DNA of 64,000 nt from Knoxdaviesia capensis (Eukaryota > Ascomycota > Sordariomycetes > Microascales > Gondwanamycetaceae): positions 3,460,144 to 3,524,143 of the forward strand of contig LNGK01000002.1 in assembly GCA_001510575.1 (NCBI GenBank), read 5' to 3'. Shown here one piece after another: positions 8,756 through 20,612 of the stretch (positions within the stretch are counted from its first letter, which is position 1; every line of letters begins with the position of its first letter). A program made the position numbers and the translations under genes. The notes below the pieces were generated by a model. The model saw nothing but the letters and a program-made list of their open reading frames with translations. It made no database searches and was not told the DNA's origin.

Positions 8756-10952
8756 GATTGCGATTTTCGGGGTTGGGGAGTTTGTGTAGGTTCGAATTCC
8801 GATTCCTGATAGAGGGGAGTTGTTTGCGGATTCGTTTGCAGGAGAAGGCTTGACGATACTTTTCAGCGCAAAACCCGACGAAAATTGGCAATTTAGGAGA
8901 AAAAAAAAAAGAAAAAAAAAGGGAAAACCAGGAAAAAAAGAAAGAGGAAAACAAAAACAGCTCAAGGATTCTAGATGTTGAAAACTAATACTGAAAGGTG
9001 ACAGCTCCCAATGTGTAAGGCGGCGGGCCAAAAAGCACCTGGAAAATCCGGAGCGGGCTTTTGACCGATGATGTCAGTCCACAATCAAAACCGGTTTATT
9101 GGTGGCACCAAGAGCAGAAAACAGAGATGTGCTTTTAGCTCCAAGTAACCTGATTTCGACAGCCCGGGCAAAAGTGAACAATTGATCAAATTCCAGCAGA
9201 AACAGCACTAGAAACTAAATGGCCCAAAAGAACGATCTGGTGAGACAAACCGAAAATTGGGATGAGAGAGTTAAAAAGCTGGAAGGAAACGAGACAGAAG
9301 CTTGACGGACAACAGAGACGGGGAAAGAAAAAGAAGAAGATCAAAGAGAAAGCAGAACAAGCCTGGGCCGGCGGACGTATTGAACCGCCGGCACCATAGA
9401 ACAGCTAAATTTGAGGAGGACATCTGAATTCACTCAAGCGTAAAATATACTTTCGCCGGCCCTACACAGCCAGCTATGTACAGCCAATTGACGAACCTTA
9501 ATGTACCTACCTCCCAACCTACCTATACTGTACCTGCACGAAAGAGTGGCGCGGCAGTGATGTCGTGGGTCCTGGGAGTGTTCCTTGGGGAGGTTGGAGC
9601 ATCTCAGTCACACACAGGTTGGGCCACCGAGCGTTCCGGAGAGTGCTTAGAACTAAGCCATGTTGAACCCTTCTTGAATCTTTCCATGCAAGGCCTAGTC
9701 CACTATCTCCGGGCTTCGTCCGTCATCTTCGTGATCTTGTTTGTGTGTCTCGTGCATTGCTTCCCAATTTATCTGTGTTGGTTTATCTGTACGTTTTGTT
9801 CTGTTTCGACCGTATGCTGTAATTGAAGAGAAAGCCCCAAAATGTTAATCAAAAGAAGTTCTTTTTCCCCTCGCAAATCCTTCTTTCTTTGGGAGCCAGG
9901 GGTGGGCCGGCTCTTTGCAAATTGTGGGTGGTAAAATGAGCCGCTCCGGGGCACAAGGCTTTTGATTGTACGAGGAGCGAACCGACGGGACTTTCTCAGG
10001 ATGAAAAATATGTACTGGGCTGGCGGGATCAAGCTGGAAATGGTACTCGGACATGTCCCGGTTGAAATGACGTCGACGGCACAGAATTGCTGCCTTGCTT
10101 ATTCTTATTCGGTAAGTTTGCGAGCGGGTAAGCGACTACAAAACCCTAAAATAAAACAGCATAGTTCGCTTTCTGGAAAGATGGTAGTAATAGAGGAAAG
10201 GCCCGTTGGTTTTACTGGACGACCGGATCTGATATGGCAGCCAAACCATAGAAAGAAGTTGACAACCGGTGGAGTGAATCCTGTGAGGCTGGTTGATAAC
10301 CGTATCGTCTCTCAAGTCACACGGTCTTGGCCGCATACTCACACCCCAGAAGTGACTCTGCTCCTTGCGCATATCAGAAACCAGAATAGATAGGCCTTGT
10401 ACGGGTAAGCCGGTACGAGTGAGAATTTATCTTGTTGTTTGATGTCTAACACAGACATCTGACTTTTATCTATAACAACTTTCTTCGGTGTTCTCCCGTG
10501 CCTGAAACTGGGGTCCAAAAGTGAAATGCCCAAATGTTTTTGCTTTTTGTATTCCCTATTCCACTAAAAATGAGAGTGTTGGTTCCTATTGTAAACTCCT
10601 TGCGCCGCACATTAAGACAAAATACATTGGTATAAAAGGACCGGCCATGGCCCTCTCATACGAGACGATGCCTCGAGAGAGAGAAGGACCTGGAGAGAGC
10701 ATACGAGCTTCGCATCAACTCTTGATCGTTTAGATTCCAACCACGATGTGGACGACGGTTATCCTTCTGCGGCTGTTGTCGGCATCATTTCAGGAGATGC
10801 TTCTCTTCAGGTACGCACCACAGCTGATGGCGTGGTGCCTCGACTTCCCGAGAAACTATATCGTTGGGTTATGCATCATCCGGGAGTACATGAACCTCTC
10901 CCTGTTGTTCATGTGACGATACAGGATAGGCGGCGGGTTCTTATCCCTGCAG
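8756..10952. other. Intergenic: SSO1 promoter, IMP4 3' region
   Basis: About 2.2 kb without a supportable gene. A poly-A/T rich tract at 8890-8950 lies in the likely SSO1 leader, and a very stable GC hairpin lies at 9367..9392. Confidence 0.5.
9367..9392. repeat. Perfect 8-bp GC-only inverted repeat
   Basis: GCCGGCGG and CCGCCGGC enclose a 10-nt loop, about 610 bp upstream of the SSO1 start codon in otherwise AT-balanced DNA. It could be a hairpin in a long leader or a dyad binding site. Confidence 0.65.
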
Positions 10953-12182
10953 TTAAAGATAGTTCTTCTTGCGGCCGGTGCGCGTGTACTGCGACAAATG
11001 CCACTCGACGTCACCGTCCTTGTTCTCGAGCGTGCTGTTGCGGATCTCAAACACGCGCATCGTCATGCGCGGGCCAACTTCGGCCAGCTCAACGCTGTCA
11101 TGCCCAGTCCGCACGAACACATCTGCAGAAGGAGAAAATCGGGAATCATGTTAGCGAAGAACGCTTCCCAATTAACATCTGTCCCCAGATGTGTGGGTCA
11201 AAAAAGATGGAAAGACATACGGTGTCGGACTTCTATGCTGTCGTCGATGTTCTTGAACGTCACAACACGGCTTCCGAGCTTCGCTTTGCTGGTAAGAGGA
11301 TCCCGCGGCGGGAATAGATGCTTCAGAATCTTGACCACGCGCTGACCCAGCCGGGTGGAAAACCCGTCGAAGATCAAGTGCGGGAAGCTTTCGCTGACAG
11401 TGCCGCGCACACTGCCGGGGATATCATGGCGCAGAACGACATTGTGGAGCGAGCAGGAGCTGTATGTTGAAGCGGCAGCTATTGTCAGTAGGTGATACAA
11501 CTCGTTGCTGGGAAGGAAACAAACGGTCCAAGATATAGAGACGTACAGGGTCGGCCCATGGGGCATGTGGGATATCGAGATCGCAGTCGGCGTTCCTCTG
11601 TGCTCGTGTAGCAGCACAACGTCTGTTAAACCATTGGCTTTAGACGATTGCACCAGGTCGGGCAGAATCAAATTTCCTCTGTTTAGGCGTATCGCAGTCG
11701 GGAACAGTAGTCTGATTTCTTTTGCAAACGCACCCAGGCGGCTGCTCGGGTCTCTGGAAGTCGACACGAGTACTCTGATGACAGCAATAGCACGCATTAG
11801 TGTGATGGCCAAGGTGGCTCTAGCACCCGTGTCCATTTGTGCACTCACCTAGGCTCGACAATTCCCGACAATTCGGCGTACTCGTCGTCCAGGTCCAGCT
11901 CCTCGTTCACTGTGAGATCTGGCCGAGACTCATCGTATGCTAAGTCTTTGCGCAGCGCCTTATCTTTGGCGATCTTGGGGTCAATCGAACGCCCGGATGC
12001 CAGCGACGCCTTCAACTTTGCTCTCTTCTCGGAAATTTCGGCATCGCGTAGGGTCAGCGCCCTCCGGTATAGGTCTATTCGAAGCAGGATTAGCGAGTGT
12101 CAAGAGTCAGGAGAGGCACCATATCGACTGGAAGATGGCGGAACATACAGTCGCGCCTTTGGCGAGCTTGCTTTCGAATCAT
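10953..12182 (-). CDS. imp4: U3 snoRNP protein Imp4 (Brix domain)
   Basis: Component of the Mpp10-Imp3-Imp4 subcomplex of the U3 processome in the nucleolus, needed for early pre-rRNA cleavage and 40S assembly. Five exons: 12149..12182, 11849..12074, 11547..11774, 11221..11459 and 10953..11122, summing to 897 nt (298 residues), close to the family size. Diagnostic stretches: MIRKQARQRRDYLYRRAL at the start, then VLVSTSRDPSSRLGAFAKE, LLFPTAIRLNRG, HMPHGPT, SLHNVVLRHDIP, FDGFSTRLGQRV, HHVFVRTGHDSVELAEVGPRM and the C-terminal VEWHLSQYTRTGRKKNYL. All joins are in phase. The first exon is only 34 nt. It is divergent from UPF1. Confidence 0.95.
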
Positions 12183-13170
12183 TGTGAGTTCAGCTGTCGC
12201 TAGATGAGGAGATATACAAGAAACCCGGAATGAGATGTCTGGTAACTTCGGTTCGTGATCTAGATTTCTCGAGACCGGCGGAGGCTCAAAAGCGAACAAA
12301 AATTATTTTTCCTTATCTTATCGCTAGTCACCAACTATATTTAGCCGGCGATCACCCAGCCCCGCTTATTCCATCCCCCACCAAAATCTTGCGCCCAGCT
12401 GTTTACAGGTGCTACCGCAATAAACGGCACACCAAAAACCATCCCTGCAAAATAATTCTAGATCATTTACGGTGGTGGGCTTCAAGCATTATCAATTCTT
12501 CCATCTCACTTAATTCTTCACCCACCAGCAGTATTTCGTACTTTGGGATATTTTATATCCTGTTCATGTCTTTTTTTTCTCTTTTCCTAAGTGGCCTTCG
12601 CTATTTGCCACTTTCCTTTTATTTGTTTTCCTTCTCAGACTTTCTTTCTTTTCAACGCTGAGAGGATGTGACACTTTCTCTCGACAACTTTCAGCCTTCC
12701 CTTATTTTTTTTCTTTCCATGATTCCCTCGTCACAAACCAACTTTCGGTGACGATCCCCTTCCTATTCTCTTCAACCTAACAGTTATTCAAAGGGGCCAA
12801 AGCCCTTTGAAGCTGTCCAACTTTGAATCCAGGTCTTATCCTGAGCTGTAGGTTGGCACCCTTGCTTCCCCTTCCCCCCACTCGTTGCGAACTGCCTTTG
12901 TATTGCCAGCTGTGAATCAGCTAGGAACCCCTCATAATGGAAGAGCCCATGCCTTGTTCCGACAATAGTCCTTTCCCTTTACGAGATGGCCTTCCTCCTC
13001 CTGTCTTTCTGTTCCACCTGCGGCTTCAAGCAGTGTATACAGAAGTTCCTGCTCTATCACTGCCTTTGACTCATTCTCTACTAGGCGTCCTTGACTAATC
13101 TCCTCCATCTCTTAGACAGCTCCATAAGCAATTCTTCAAGCCCAGCTTGATAACGACCTACCACGGAAGA
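12183..13170. promoter_or_regulatory. Shared divergent promoter, IMP4 / UPF1
   Basis: About 990 bp between two divergent start codons. The UPF1 side has a CT-rich tract (12540-12780), typical before fungal transcription starts. A 53-codon upstream ORF (12937..13098) and a plausible 5'-UTR intron (GTAGGT at 12848 to TTAG ending 13115, branch-like CTAAT just before) lie ahead of UPF1. A TGACTCA heptamer (13067..13073) occurs but is expected by chance. Confidence 0.55.
12937..13098 (+). other. Upstream ORF (53 codons) before UPF1
   Basis: It starts ATGGAAGAGCCCATG and stops with TAA 72 nt before the UPF1 ATG. If it is in the mature mRNA it would precede the main frame. It also lies wholly inside a candidate 5'-UTR intron, so its presence may depend on splicing. 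Confidence 0.45.
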
Positions 13171-16100
13171 ATGGAGAGCAGCTTGCGAACCGATGGCAAA
13201 GCCCGAGCCACCGACTCATCCCGTGACTCAACCAAAACCCCCGACTTTGCTGGACGGCGTCGCGTCGCTGACGACGACAACCACTCCGATGCCGTGGACG
13301 AGGATTTCGATGACGATGATAACGACAGTGTTAGCAGCATTGCCGTTGATGGCATGAACGGCATGAGCCTCCGCGAGGCCGAACAGGAAGCTGAGCTCCC
13401 TGAACACGCTTGCGAATACTGCGGTATCCATGCGCCGGCGAGCGTTGTCAAGTGCTTAAACTGCAGCAAGTGGTTTTGCAGTGCCAGCGGAAATAGCCAC
13501 TCTTCGCACATAATCAATCATCTTGTCCGGGCCCGGCACAAGGAAGTGCAGCTACACGCGGAATCTGCGCTCGGCGAGACAGTGCTCGAGTGCTACAACT
13601 GTGGAACCAAGAATGTGTTCCTTCTGGGTTTCATCCCAGCCAAGACCGATGCTGTGGTAGTCCTTCTGTGCCGGACTCCGTGTGCTGCCAACTCCTCGAA
13701 GGACCGCAACTGGGATGTTAGTCGCTGGCAGCCGCTGATCGAAGAGCGCAAGTTTCTTCCCTGGATCGTCTCCCCCCCTTCCGACGCCGACCAGCTTCGA
13801 GCTCGAAACCTCACCAGCGCCATGATCTCTCGCCTGGAGGACATGTGGAAGGAGGATATCAATGCAACCATTAATTCAATCCAGCTCCAAGTCGACACAG
13901 ATGAAGAGCCCGCCCCAGTTGTGCTCCGATATGCCGATGTTTATCAGTACCAGATGGTGTTTGGCCCCCTCGTCAAAATGGAATCGGACTACGACAAAAC
14001 ACTGAAGGAGGCCCAGTCCGAATCAGGCCTCGAGGTGACGTGGGATTGTGGTTTGAACAACAAGACCTTGGTTTCGTTTAATCTCCACAAAATCGAGCTT
14101 GGAGATGTCAAGCTGGCCGTTGGAGACGAGATGCGTCTTCGCTACACGGGAAAAATCCGGCCCGCGTGGGAAAGCGTCGGATATGTGATCAAAATCCCCA
14201 AGACCCAGTCAGACGAGGTCGTGCTTGAGCTCCGACGCACAGGAAACGACTCGAAGGTGCCGACCGAAGTTAACTCGGAATTCGCAGCCGACTATGTATG
14301 GAAGTCGACTTCATACGACCGGATGCAGCTGGCACTTCGCCGGTTCACTCGAGAGAGCGGAAGTCTGTCAAGCTACATCTTCCAGAAGATTCTGGGCCAC
14401 GATGTACAGAGCAAGAGCTTTGAGCGCCCCAACATTCCCAACAAAATCTGCGCGCCGAATCTCCCGGATCTGAACCATATCCAGAGCGATGCTGTCCGGA
14501 ATGTGCTGCAACGCCCGCTCAGCCTGATCCAAGGTCCTCCTGGAACGGGAAAGACGGTCACGTCCGCTACCATTATTTACTACCTTGTGAAGATGACGCG
14601 CGAGCGAGTTCTGGTGTGTGCACCATCAAACGTCGCTGTTGACCAGCTCTGTGAGCGTATCCACCGCACCGGGCTTAAAGTGGTGCGGCTGACAGCCAAG
14701 TCCCGCGAGGATGTGGAATCGTCGGTTAAGTTTCTGGCGCTCCATGAGCAAGTGGGCATGTATGCCGATCCGGAGTTTGTCAAGCTGTTGGAGCTCAAGC
14801 GTGTTGCTGGCGAACTCGCGGGCGTTGACGAGAAAAAGTACAAGAAGCTAGTACGACAGGCGGAGAAGGAGATTCTGCGGAATGCCGATGTTATCTGCTG
14901 CACCTGTGTCGGAGCTGGTGACCCGCGTCTGGCGAAGCTAAAGCTCCCCAACGTTCTGATTGACGAGTCGACCCAGTCCGCCGAGCCCGAGTGCCTGATT
15001 CCTTTGGTTCGTGGCTGTAAACAAGTCGTGCTTGTCGGTGACCACAAGCAGCTGGGTCCCGTCATCATGAACAAGAAGGCGGCCAAGGCTGGACTGAACC
15101 AGTCCCTGTTTGAGCGTCTGGTCAACTTGGGTATGAACCCTGTTCGTCTCAGCATCCAGTATCGCATGCACCCTTGCCTCTCAGAGTTCCCTTCCAACAT
15201 GTTCTACGATGGTGGACTCCAGAATGGAGTCAGCCTGGACCAGCGTCTCCGGACCGACGTTGACTTCCCCTGGCCCGTTAAAGAAACTCCGATGATGTTT
15301 TGGGTTAACCAAGGAAACGAAGAACTGTCAGGATCCAGCACTTCGTATCTGAACCGGACAGAGGCTACTAATGTTGAGAAAACAGTCTCTCGACTCATCA
15401 AGGCTGGAGTCATGGCGACCGACATCGGTGTCATCACGCCGTACGAGGGTCAGCGCAGCTACATCTTAACTACGCTACAGAGTAGCACCAGCATCAAGAA
15501 GGAAATGGTGCGGGAAATTGAAGTAGCGTCGGTCGATGCGTTCCAGGGACGTGAAAAGGACTACATTGTGCTGTCTTGCGTCCGATCCAACGAAACTCAG
15601 GGGCTTGGCTTCTTGTCCGACCCCCGCCGCCTCAACGTGGCGCTGACGCGCGCGCGCTTCGGATTGGTGATTGTCGGCAACCCCAAGGTCCTCAACAAGC
15701 ACGAGATGTGGCACCAGCTGCTAGTTCACTTCAAGGACCGCAAGTGTCTCGTCGAGGGCCCGTTGTCCAATCTGCAGACATCGGTGATGATGTTTGCGCG
15801 GCCCAAGCCGGCGTATCGCCAGAAGCACAGCGAGCCACCGTCCAACTTGTACAACGCGTACGCAAACCCGCGGTTCAACGCCGGCGGTGTGCCATCGGCG
15901 GGTGACTTTGATACCAGCTCGGTCATGTCATACATTCCTGACGACACGTCGTCGCTGCACAGCTCAGCGCTGGGTGGAGCTTCGCTGGGCACGTTTTCGA
16001 GCAGTCTGGCTAAGAAAAACCTGACGCCGGAGGCGTGGCATGGACTTCCTGGAGTTCGTCCGCCTGGTCGCTCGGGCCGCCGAGGTGGCCGCGGCACAGA

Positions 16101-16536
16101 GAGCATTGCAGGTGAAAGTGTGGCGAATTCCGAACTGACGGACTCCACGGCCAGTGTTTTCGGCATGGGCGGCGGAATTGGCATGGGCATGAGCATGGGT
16201 GGAGGAAGCGGAATCGGCCAGGGCGGCGTGAGTCTCGGTGCGGGGTTGCAGGAAGCCGCGCGCCATAGTCTGCAGCCTGAGCATCACCACGCGCATCAGG
16301 AGCGCTTCAACCAGTACGTGCAGAGCGGGGGCCGCATGATGGCGCCTTTCGGAGGCCCTTACCGCAGCCTTGATGATGACGAGACGAGCATCAGCACGTC
16401 GTTCCAGAGCCAGGTCGGAGGCGGCGGTGGCCGCATGGGTGGAAGTAACGGGAAGGCGGACGGCGGGCGGAACGGGCGACGGGCGAACGGCGGTGGCGGA
16501 GGAGGGTCCCGACGCACCGGAGCCGGCAAGGATTGA
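13171..16536 (+). CDS. upf1: ATP-dependent RNA helicase Upf1 / Nam7 (NMD factor)
   Basis: Superfamily 1 helicase that drives nonsense-mediated mRNA decay with Upf2 and Upf3 in the cytoplasm. Single exon, 1121 residues. An acidic N-terminus is followed by the Cys/His zinc domain (from HACEYCGIHAPASVVKC through LLCRTPC), which binds Upf2. The helicase core follows: Walker A GPPGTGKT, VCAPSNVAVDQL, the DEAD-box equivalent DESTQSAEPE, VGDHKQLGP, SIQYRMHP, DAFQGREKDYIVLSC and LNVALTRAR. The last 250 residues are low complexity, rich in Gly, Ser and His, with repeated GMGMSMGGG- and RMGG-like stretches. The frame stays open upstream, but 13171 is the first ATG. Divergent from IMP4. Confidence 0.97.
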   Translation: MESSLRTDGKARATDSSRDSTKTPDFAGRRRVADDDNHSDAVDEDFDDDDNDSVSSIAVDGMNGMSLREAEQEAELPEHACEYCGIHAPASVVKCLNCSKWFCSASGNSHSSHIINHLVRARHKEVQLHAESALGETVLECYNCGTKNVFLLGFIPAKTDAVVVLLCRTPCAANSSKDRNWDVSRWQPLIEERKFLPWIVSPPSDADQLRARNLTSAMISRLEDMWKEDINATINSIQLQVDTDEEPAPVVLRYADVYQYQMVFGPLVKMESDYDKTLKEAQSESGLEVTWDCGLNNKTLVSFNLHKIELGDVKLAVGDEMRLRYTGKIRPAWESVGYVIKIPKTQSDEVVLELRRTGNDSKVPTEVNSEFAADYVWKSTSYDRMQLALRRFTRESGSLSSYIFQKILGHDVQSKSFERPNIPNKICAPNLPDLNHIQSDAVRNVLQRPLSLIQGPPGTGKTVTSATIIYYLVKMTRERVLVCAPSNVAVDQLCERIHRTGLKVVRLTAKSREDVESSVKFLALHEQVGMYADPEFVKLLELKRVAGELAGVDEKKYKKLVRQAEKEILRNADVICCTCVGAGDPRLAKLKLPNVLIDESTQSAEPECLIPLVRGCKQVVLVGDHKQLGPVIMNKKAAKAGLNQSLFERLVNLGMNPVRLSIQYRMHPCLSEFPSNMFYDGGLQNGVSLDQRLRTDVDFPWPVKETPMMFWVNQGNEELSGSSTSYLNRTEATNVEKTVSRLIKAGVMATDIGVITPYEGQRSYILTTLQSSTSIKKEMVREIEVASVDAFQGREKDYIVLSCVRSNETQGLGFLSDPRRLNVALTRARFGLVIVGNPKVLNKHEMWHQLLVHFKDRKCLVEGPLSNLQTSVMMFARPKPAYRQKHSEPPSNLYNAYANPRFNAGGVPSAGDFDTSSVMSYIPDDTSSLHSSALGGASLGTFSSSLAKKNLTPEAWHGLPGVRPPGRSGRRGGRGTESIAGESVANSELTDSTASVFGMGGGIGMGMSMGGGSGIGQGGVSLGAGLQEAARHSLQPEHHHAHQERFNQYVQSGGRMMAPFGGPYRSLDDDETSISTSFQSQVGGGGGRMGGSNGKADGGRNGRRANGGGGGGSRRTGAGKD

Positions 16537-17791
16537 GAGGAGAAGCTGGAGAGTGGGAGAGCCCGGGTTGGTGCATCGAGTGGCACTATCAACTGCAAGC
16601 GATTTCTTCTCCCTTATTCAACCTATCTACCTCAACATCCTGGACGACTACCATCACTAGGGTTCAACGGTCGAGTGAGCACCAAAATATGATCACTGTC
16701 ATCATCATTACCATCGCGTTGCTCATCACGACCATCCCATCCATTCAGTACTTGGGTCTACTCCTACCACCACAGACTGCGCGCCTCTCCTGGCTTTCAA
16801 CGATAGCCGAAATGGATGCGCGGTTTATGCTGCTTCCGTATCCGCAAGACCACTGCAAGTGGAGCAGTTCCCGATATGAGATTCCAAGACCGGTGTTCGT
16901 CCCAGTGCCAATTGGTTCCATGGTGATGGCCCCCAAGGACTGACGATGGCCTACCAGCTTGAATATTGACCCCCGGGTGAGCTAAACTCAAGGGTCGTTG
17001 GCGCTGTATCAAGCCCTCGCTTGATCAGAAGCGTACGGTCCTATGGGATCTCACGGTGGAGGGGAAGAGGGAGTGTGTGTTCTTTGTTGGTCTGAACTGA
17101 GGGGGACAATAGAAGGACGAGTGTGGAACGATGGCAGAAGCGGGGGAGAGAAGGATCACTGATCTAGATGCACGTAAGGGGACAGCGTCGGATTTTGATT
17201 CGCATGTGTTCATCCAAAGTCCTGGCAAAGATACTCTCTTTCAATGTCTGGATTCTCACCTTCTGGCAACGCATCTCAGAATTTGAAGCTAGAGATATGT
17301 ATCTGATCATTCATCAGAACAAAAAACACACCGACTCGTGATCGTTCGGGGAGCGGTAATCTTTTTTTCTTCGCTCTTTTTCACTTCTTTGCTTTAGTAC
17401 TTGCAAATAGCTCACAAAAAATACAAAACTATCGGTCCAACTACTGTGTCTTCAATTATCTTGGTTTTCTAATAAAAACACGAGAGTTCACGCCAGTGAA
17501 ATTCTCAGCAATTAAATTCAGTGACCTTCAGCGGGTAACAGGAATTATTCAGGGGGTTGCCACAGCGCGCGTTTGTGGCGTTTGTGTGGAATTTACGGGC
17601 TCACATGTACCTTTGTACCTTTCGTACCTTTCATACAGCTTTTTACTCGGAGCTGTCCTTATTTGCGTCAATGTGGTTTCACCAGCTTCATCTTACGGTT
17701 TCACTTGACATTATAGCGATCGGCCCACGACAACAACAATAAACACCCATGATCTAATCGTTGACTTCGACGAAGACAAGTCCTGCACACG
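16537..17791. other. Intergenic: UPF1 3' region and coiled-coil gene promoter
   Basis: About 1.25 kb. No gene is supported; the short frames have no recognisable similarity. Confidence 0.5.
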
Positions 17792-19668
17792 ATGGATGCC
17801 AAAGAGAAGGCCGAAAAGTTGGCGGCTGCCCGAAAGCGCGTGAGTGAACGGAAACGCATCGACAAGTCACAGGCTGAATTGAAGCACAAACACTAACCTA
17901 AGGTTCAACGATCACGAGAACAGGCCGAGCAACTGAAGAAGCAGAAGGCCAAGAAGGCCGAGAAGAAGGAAGAGCCGGAAAAGGCCACCGACGACTCCAA
18001 GCCCGACGACTCGGCCACCGACACGGCCGTCGCGACTCCGACCGAAGAATCCGCCGCCGACCTGGCCGTCAGCTCTCCCACATCACCCACGGCGTCGTCG
18101 TCATCACTGGCCCTCCAGTCAAAGCTGCGCTCGTCCAGCTTCCGCCAGGGCTCGATCTCTTCGCCGCTGTCGCCCGGTCTGGATGGGGAGACCGCCGCCG
18201 ATATCTACCGGAAACACATTGCGCGCATCGAGGAGCTCGAGAAGGAGAACAAACGCCTGGCCAAGGCTGCCGAGGATGCGGAGCGGAACTGGAAGAAGGC
18301 AGAGGAAGAGCTGGCCGATCTGCGCGAGGCTGATGGGGATGGCAGCAAGCCTGCATCGGATTCTGATCTCAACAAGCTGGTAGGTGGTTCTCAACCCTGG
18401 CATGCTCGGTTTCACCGTAGATGGTAACCCTAACGCTCTGTCCTGCTCTCTGGAAACAGAAATCCGAAAACGCCTCGCTACAGCGCCAAGTTTCCCAGCT
18501 TCAGCAACAGGTGTCCCGCTCGGGTCCTCGACACGGTCCGTCGCCCTCAGTGTCTGCCGGTTCGCCGGCCGAGCTCGACGAGCGGCTGTCGGCCAAGAAC
18601 GCCACCATCGAGATGATGGAGATGGAGCTCTCCAAGCTGCGGGCCAAGCTGGAGCAAAGCGCCGCCGGCACCTCGTCCGAACGCGAGCAAATCACCGCGC
18701 TGGAAGACAAGTTGGCGCGCGCCGAGCGAGCTGCCGGCCAAGCGCAGCGCGACCTCGCCGACATCAAGCGGAACCTCGACCGCACAGCCGAGAAGGCCGT
18801 GCGCGAGGGCAGCGAACGCACCAGCGCCGAGACCAAGCTGCGGTCCCTCGAGCACGACGTGGCCGACCAGCTCGCTGCCCGCCTCGACGCCGAGAAGCGC
18901 GCCGACGGGCTCGACAAGAAGGTCGCCACACTGACCACGCTGCACAAGGAGCAGGACGCGCGGCTGCAGGCACTCCGCCGCGACAAGGAACGTGCCGAGA
19001 AGGACGCGCGCGACCTGCGCATGAAGATCGAGCGCCTCGATGCCGAGCTCCACAGGCTGCGGGCGCGCCGCGCCGCCGATGGCGCGGCCGGCGGCGGCGG
19101 CCTGGACGACGACGGCGTTGACGAGCTTGAGGATGAGGAGCGGCTGCGGCTGGAGAAGAAAATGCGTGCCCTGGAGTCCGAGGTGCACGACCTGCGGCGC
19201 GGCGTGTGGCGTGACCGCCGCCGCGAGCTGGACGCAGGTGCCGCGAATGCCGGCGCCCCCGGTTTCCAGGACGTCGACCTGACAAGCCCGGCCGGCTTCA
19301 GCCGCCGTCCCGGCGGCCCCGCCCAACCCGCTGGCTTCGGCGACTTCATCACCAGCGGCATCCAAGCCCTCACTGGCACCGGTCCCGCCGTGAGCGCCCC
19401 GCGTGGCGCCGGCGGTGCCCCGCCCGGCCACTTCCCCGGCCGCGCCGACGGCGACGACGACGACGAACTGCTCTCGGACGACGACTCGGCCGCTGGCGAG
19501 TTTGACGAGGAGGCCTTCCGTCGTGCGGCCGAGGAGGATGCCCGTGCGCGGCTGGAGCGCATCAAGGAGGTCAAGCGCGGGCTGAAGAACTGGGAGGGCT
19601 GGCGGATGGATCTGGTCGAGAGTCGGCGGGGAGGCGGTGTTGGACTCGGTGAGATCTTCGAGGTTTGA
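17792..19668 (+). CDS. Long coiled-coil protein (Aspergillus 'M protein repeat' type)
   Basis: Probably a structural or tethering protein; no enzymatic motif is seen. Exons: 17792..17839, 17924..18379 and 18460..19668, 570 residues. After MDAKEKAEKLAAARKR comes a Lys/Glu-rich helix, then an Asp/Ser/Thr-rich linker, then heptad-rich coiled coil over most of residues 120-430 (IARIEELEKENKRLAKAAE, then many Ala/Glu/Lys/Arg heptads). A Gly/Pro-rich segment and an acidic stretch follow, ending KNWEGWRMDLVESRR and GEIFEV. An alternative acceptor at 17902 would add VQRSREQ; I prefer 17923 because the branch site (cactaac) is only about 7 nt from the first. From memory, Aspergillus genomes carry similar proteins labelled 'M protein repeat protein', a misleading name. 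A golgin-like role is only a guess. Confidence 0.8.
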
Positions 19669-20612
19669 CGGAAGTTCGTTGGGGCGCACGCTGTGTGAGA
19701 TATGATCTCTTTCTTTGCTTTATTTTTCACTTTTCACTGTACAGAATAGACAATCCGAATACACGTCTCGTTTGTTCGTTCTGGCGAATTGTGAACTGTG
19801 CGGGTTAAACCCTATTTACAACCCTCCTGAAAACCTAGGAGCCACAACTCAGGCTGAGGGTCAAGTGCAACAAACATATCATGGCAACAGGATTGACTCT
19901 CTCTACACCTGGAATTTCGCCTTCAAGAACACAACACTTTATATAATTTCGTACACGTTTTTGTCACCAAGTGCTACCCTATATGTAGTAGTAAAGAAGA
20001 ACAGAAACAAATAGAAAAAAGGACAGAAAACCCTCGTCTTAGCCTAAATCTCTCGACTTTTTCCTTTTACACCTCGTAAACAGCAGAAAACACAACACAC
20101 TTCTATGAATCAAGACGAACCAGGGGGAGGAGGGATTTTTTTGGGAAAAAGGGAAAACAATTCACAAAAAAAAAAGAAAAAAAGGGCCAAGCACAAAACA
20201 CGTGGTAACATACATCTTTTTCTCCAAGCTTTCAAACACTTTTCACTGTGTTCGTTGGCGATCATGACCAACCAGTTGATAGACGCGAGAAAGCAGGAAC
20301 CAAAAAAAAAGGAACACAAAAACCGAAATTACAAAATAGGTAGGTTGCGAGGAGGTTTAGATAGATAGTACAAGGAGAAAAAAAGAAATGTGAGTTTTGA
20401 AAGTAGTAGAATGAAGGGAGTGGGAAAAGAATGAAGAGATTGAAGTCAACCGCGAAAACTATGAAATAAAAGAAGGGCAATTCCAAAGCATGTAGTGTAC
20501 ATGCGTCGCAAAAGGAGGAGTAAGAAGAATTGGGAGCTTGGAGCCGTTTCCTGTGTCGATAGATGCGTCGTCTCATCTGCTCGTGAAAGAGAATGATTGC
20601 ATTTTTGAGCCA
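19669..20612. other. Convergent 3' region, coiled-coil gene / TOM70
   Basis: About 940 bp, A-rich on the plus strand with several poly-A runs near 20160 and 20310. It is presumed to hold 3' UTRs; no gene is seen. Confidence 0.5.

Noticed and set aside
8787..8800. GGTTCGAATTCC, like a tRNA B box
   Set aside because: No A box or cloverleaf stems at the right distance; it lies in the SSO1 leader.
12230..12661. 143-codon plus frame in the IMP4/UPF1 promoter
   Set aside because: It overlaps IMP4's upstream DNA and the CT-rich tract; Ser/Phe/Leu-rich with no similarity.
18501..19730. Antisense frame of 409 codons opposite the coiled-coil gene
   Set aside because: Shadow of a GC3-rich coding strand; Arg/Ser/Ala-rich nonsense with no domain.
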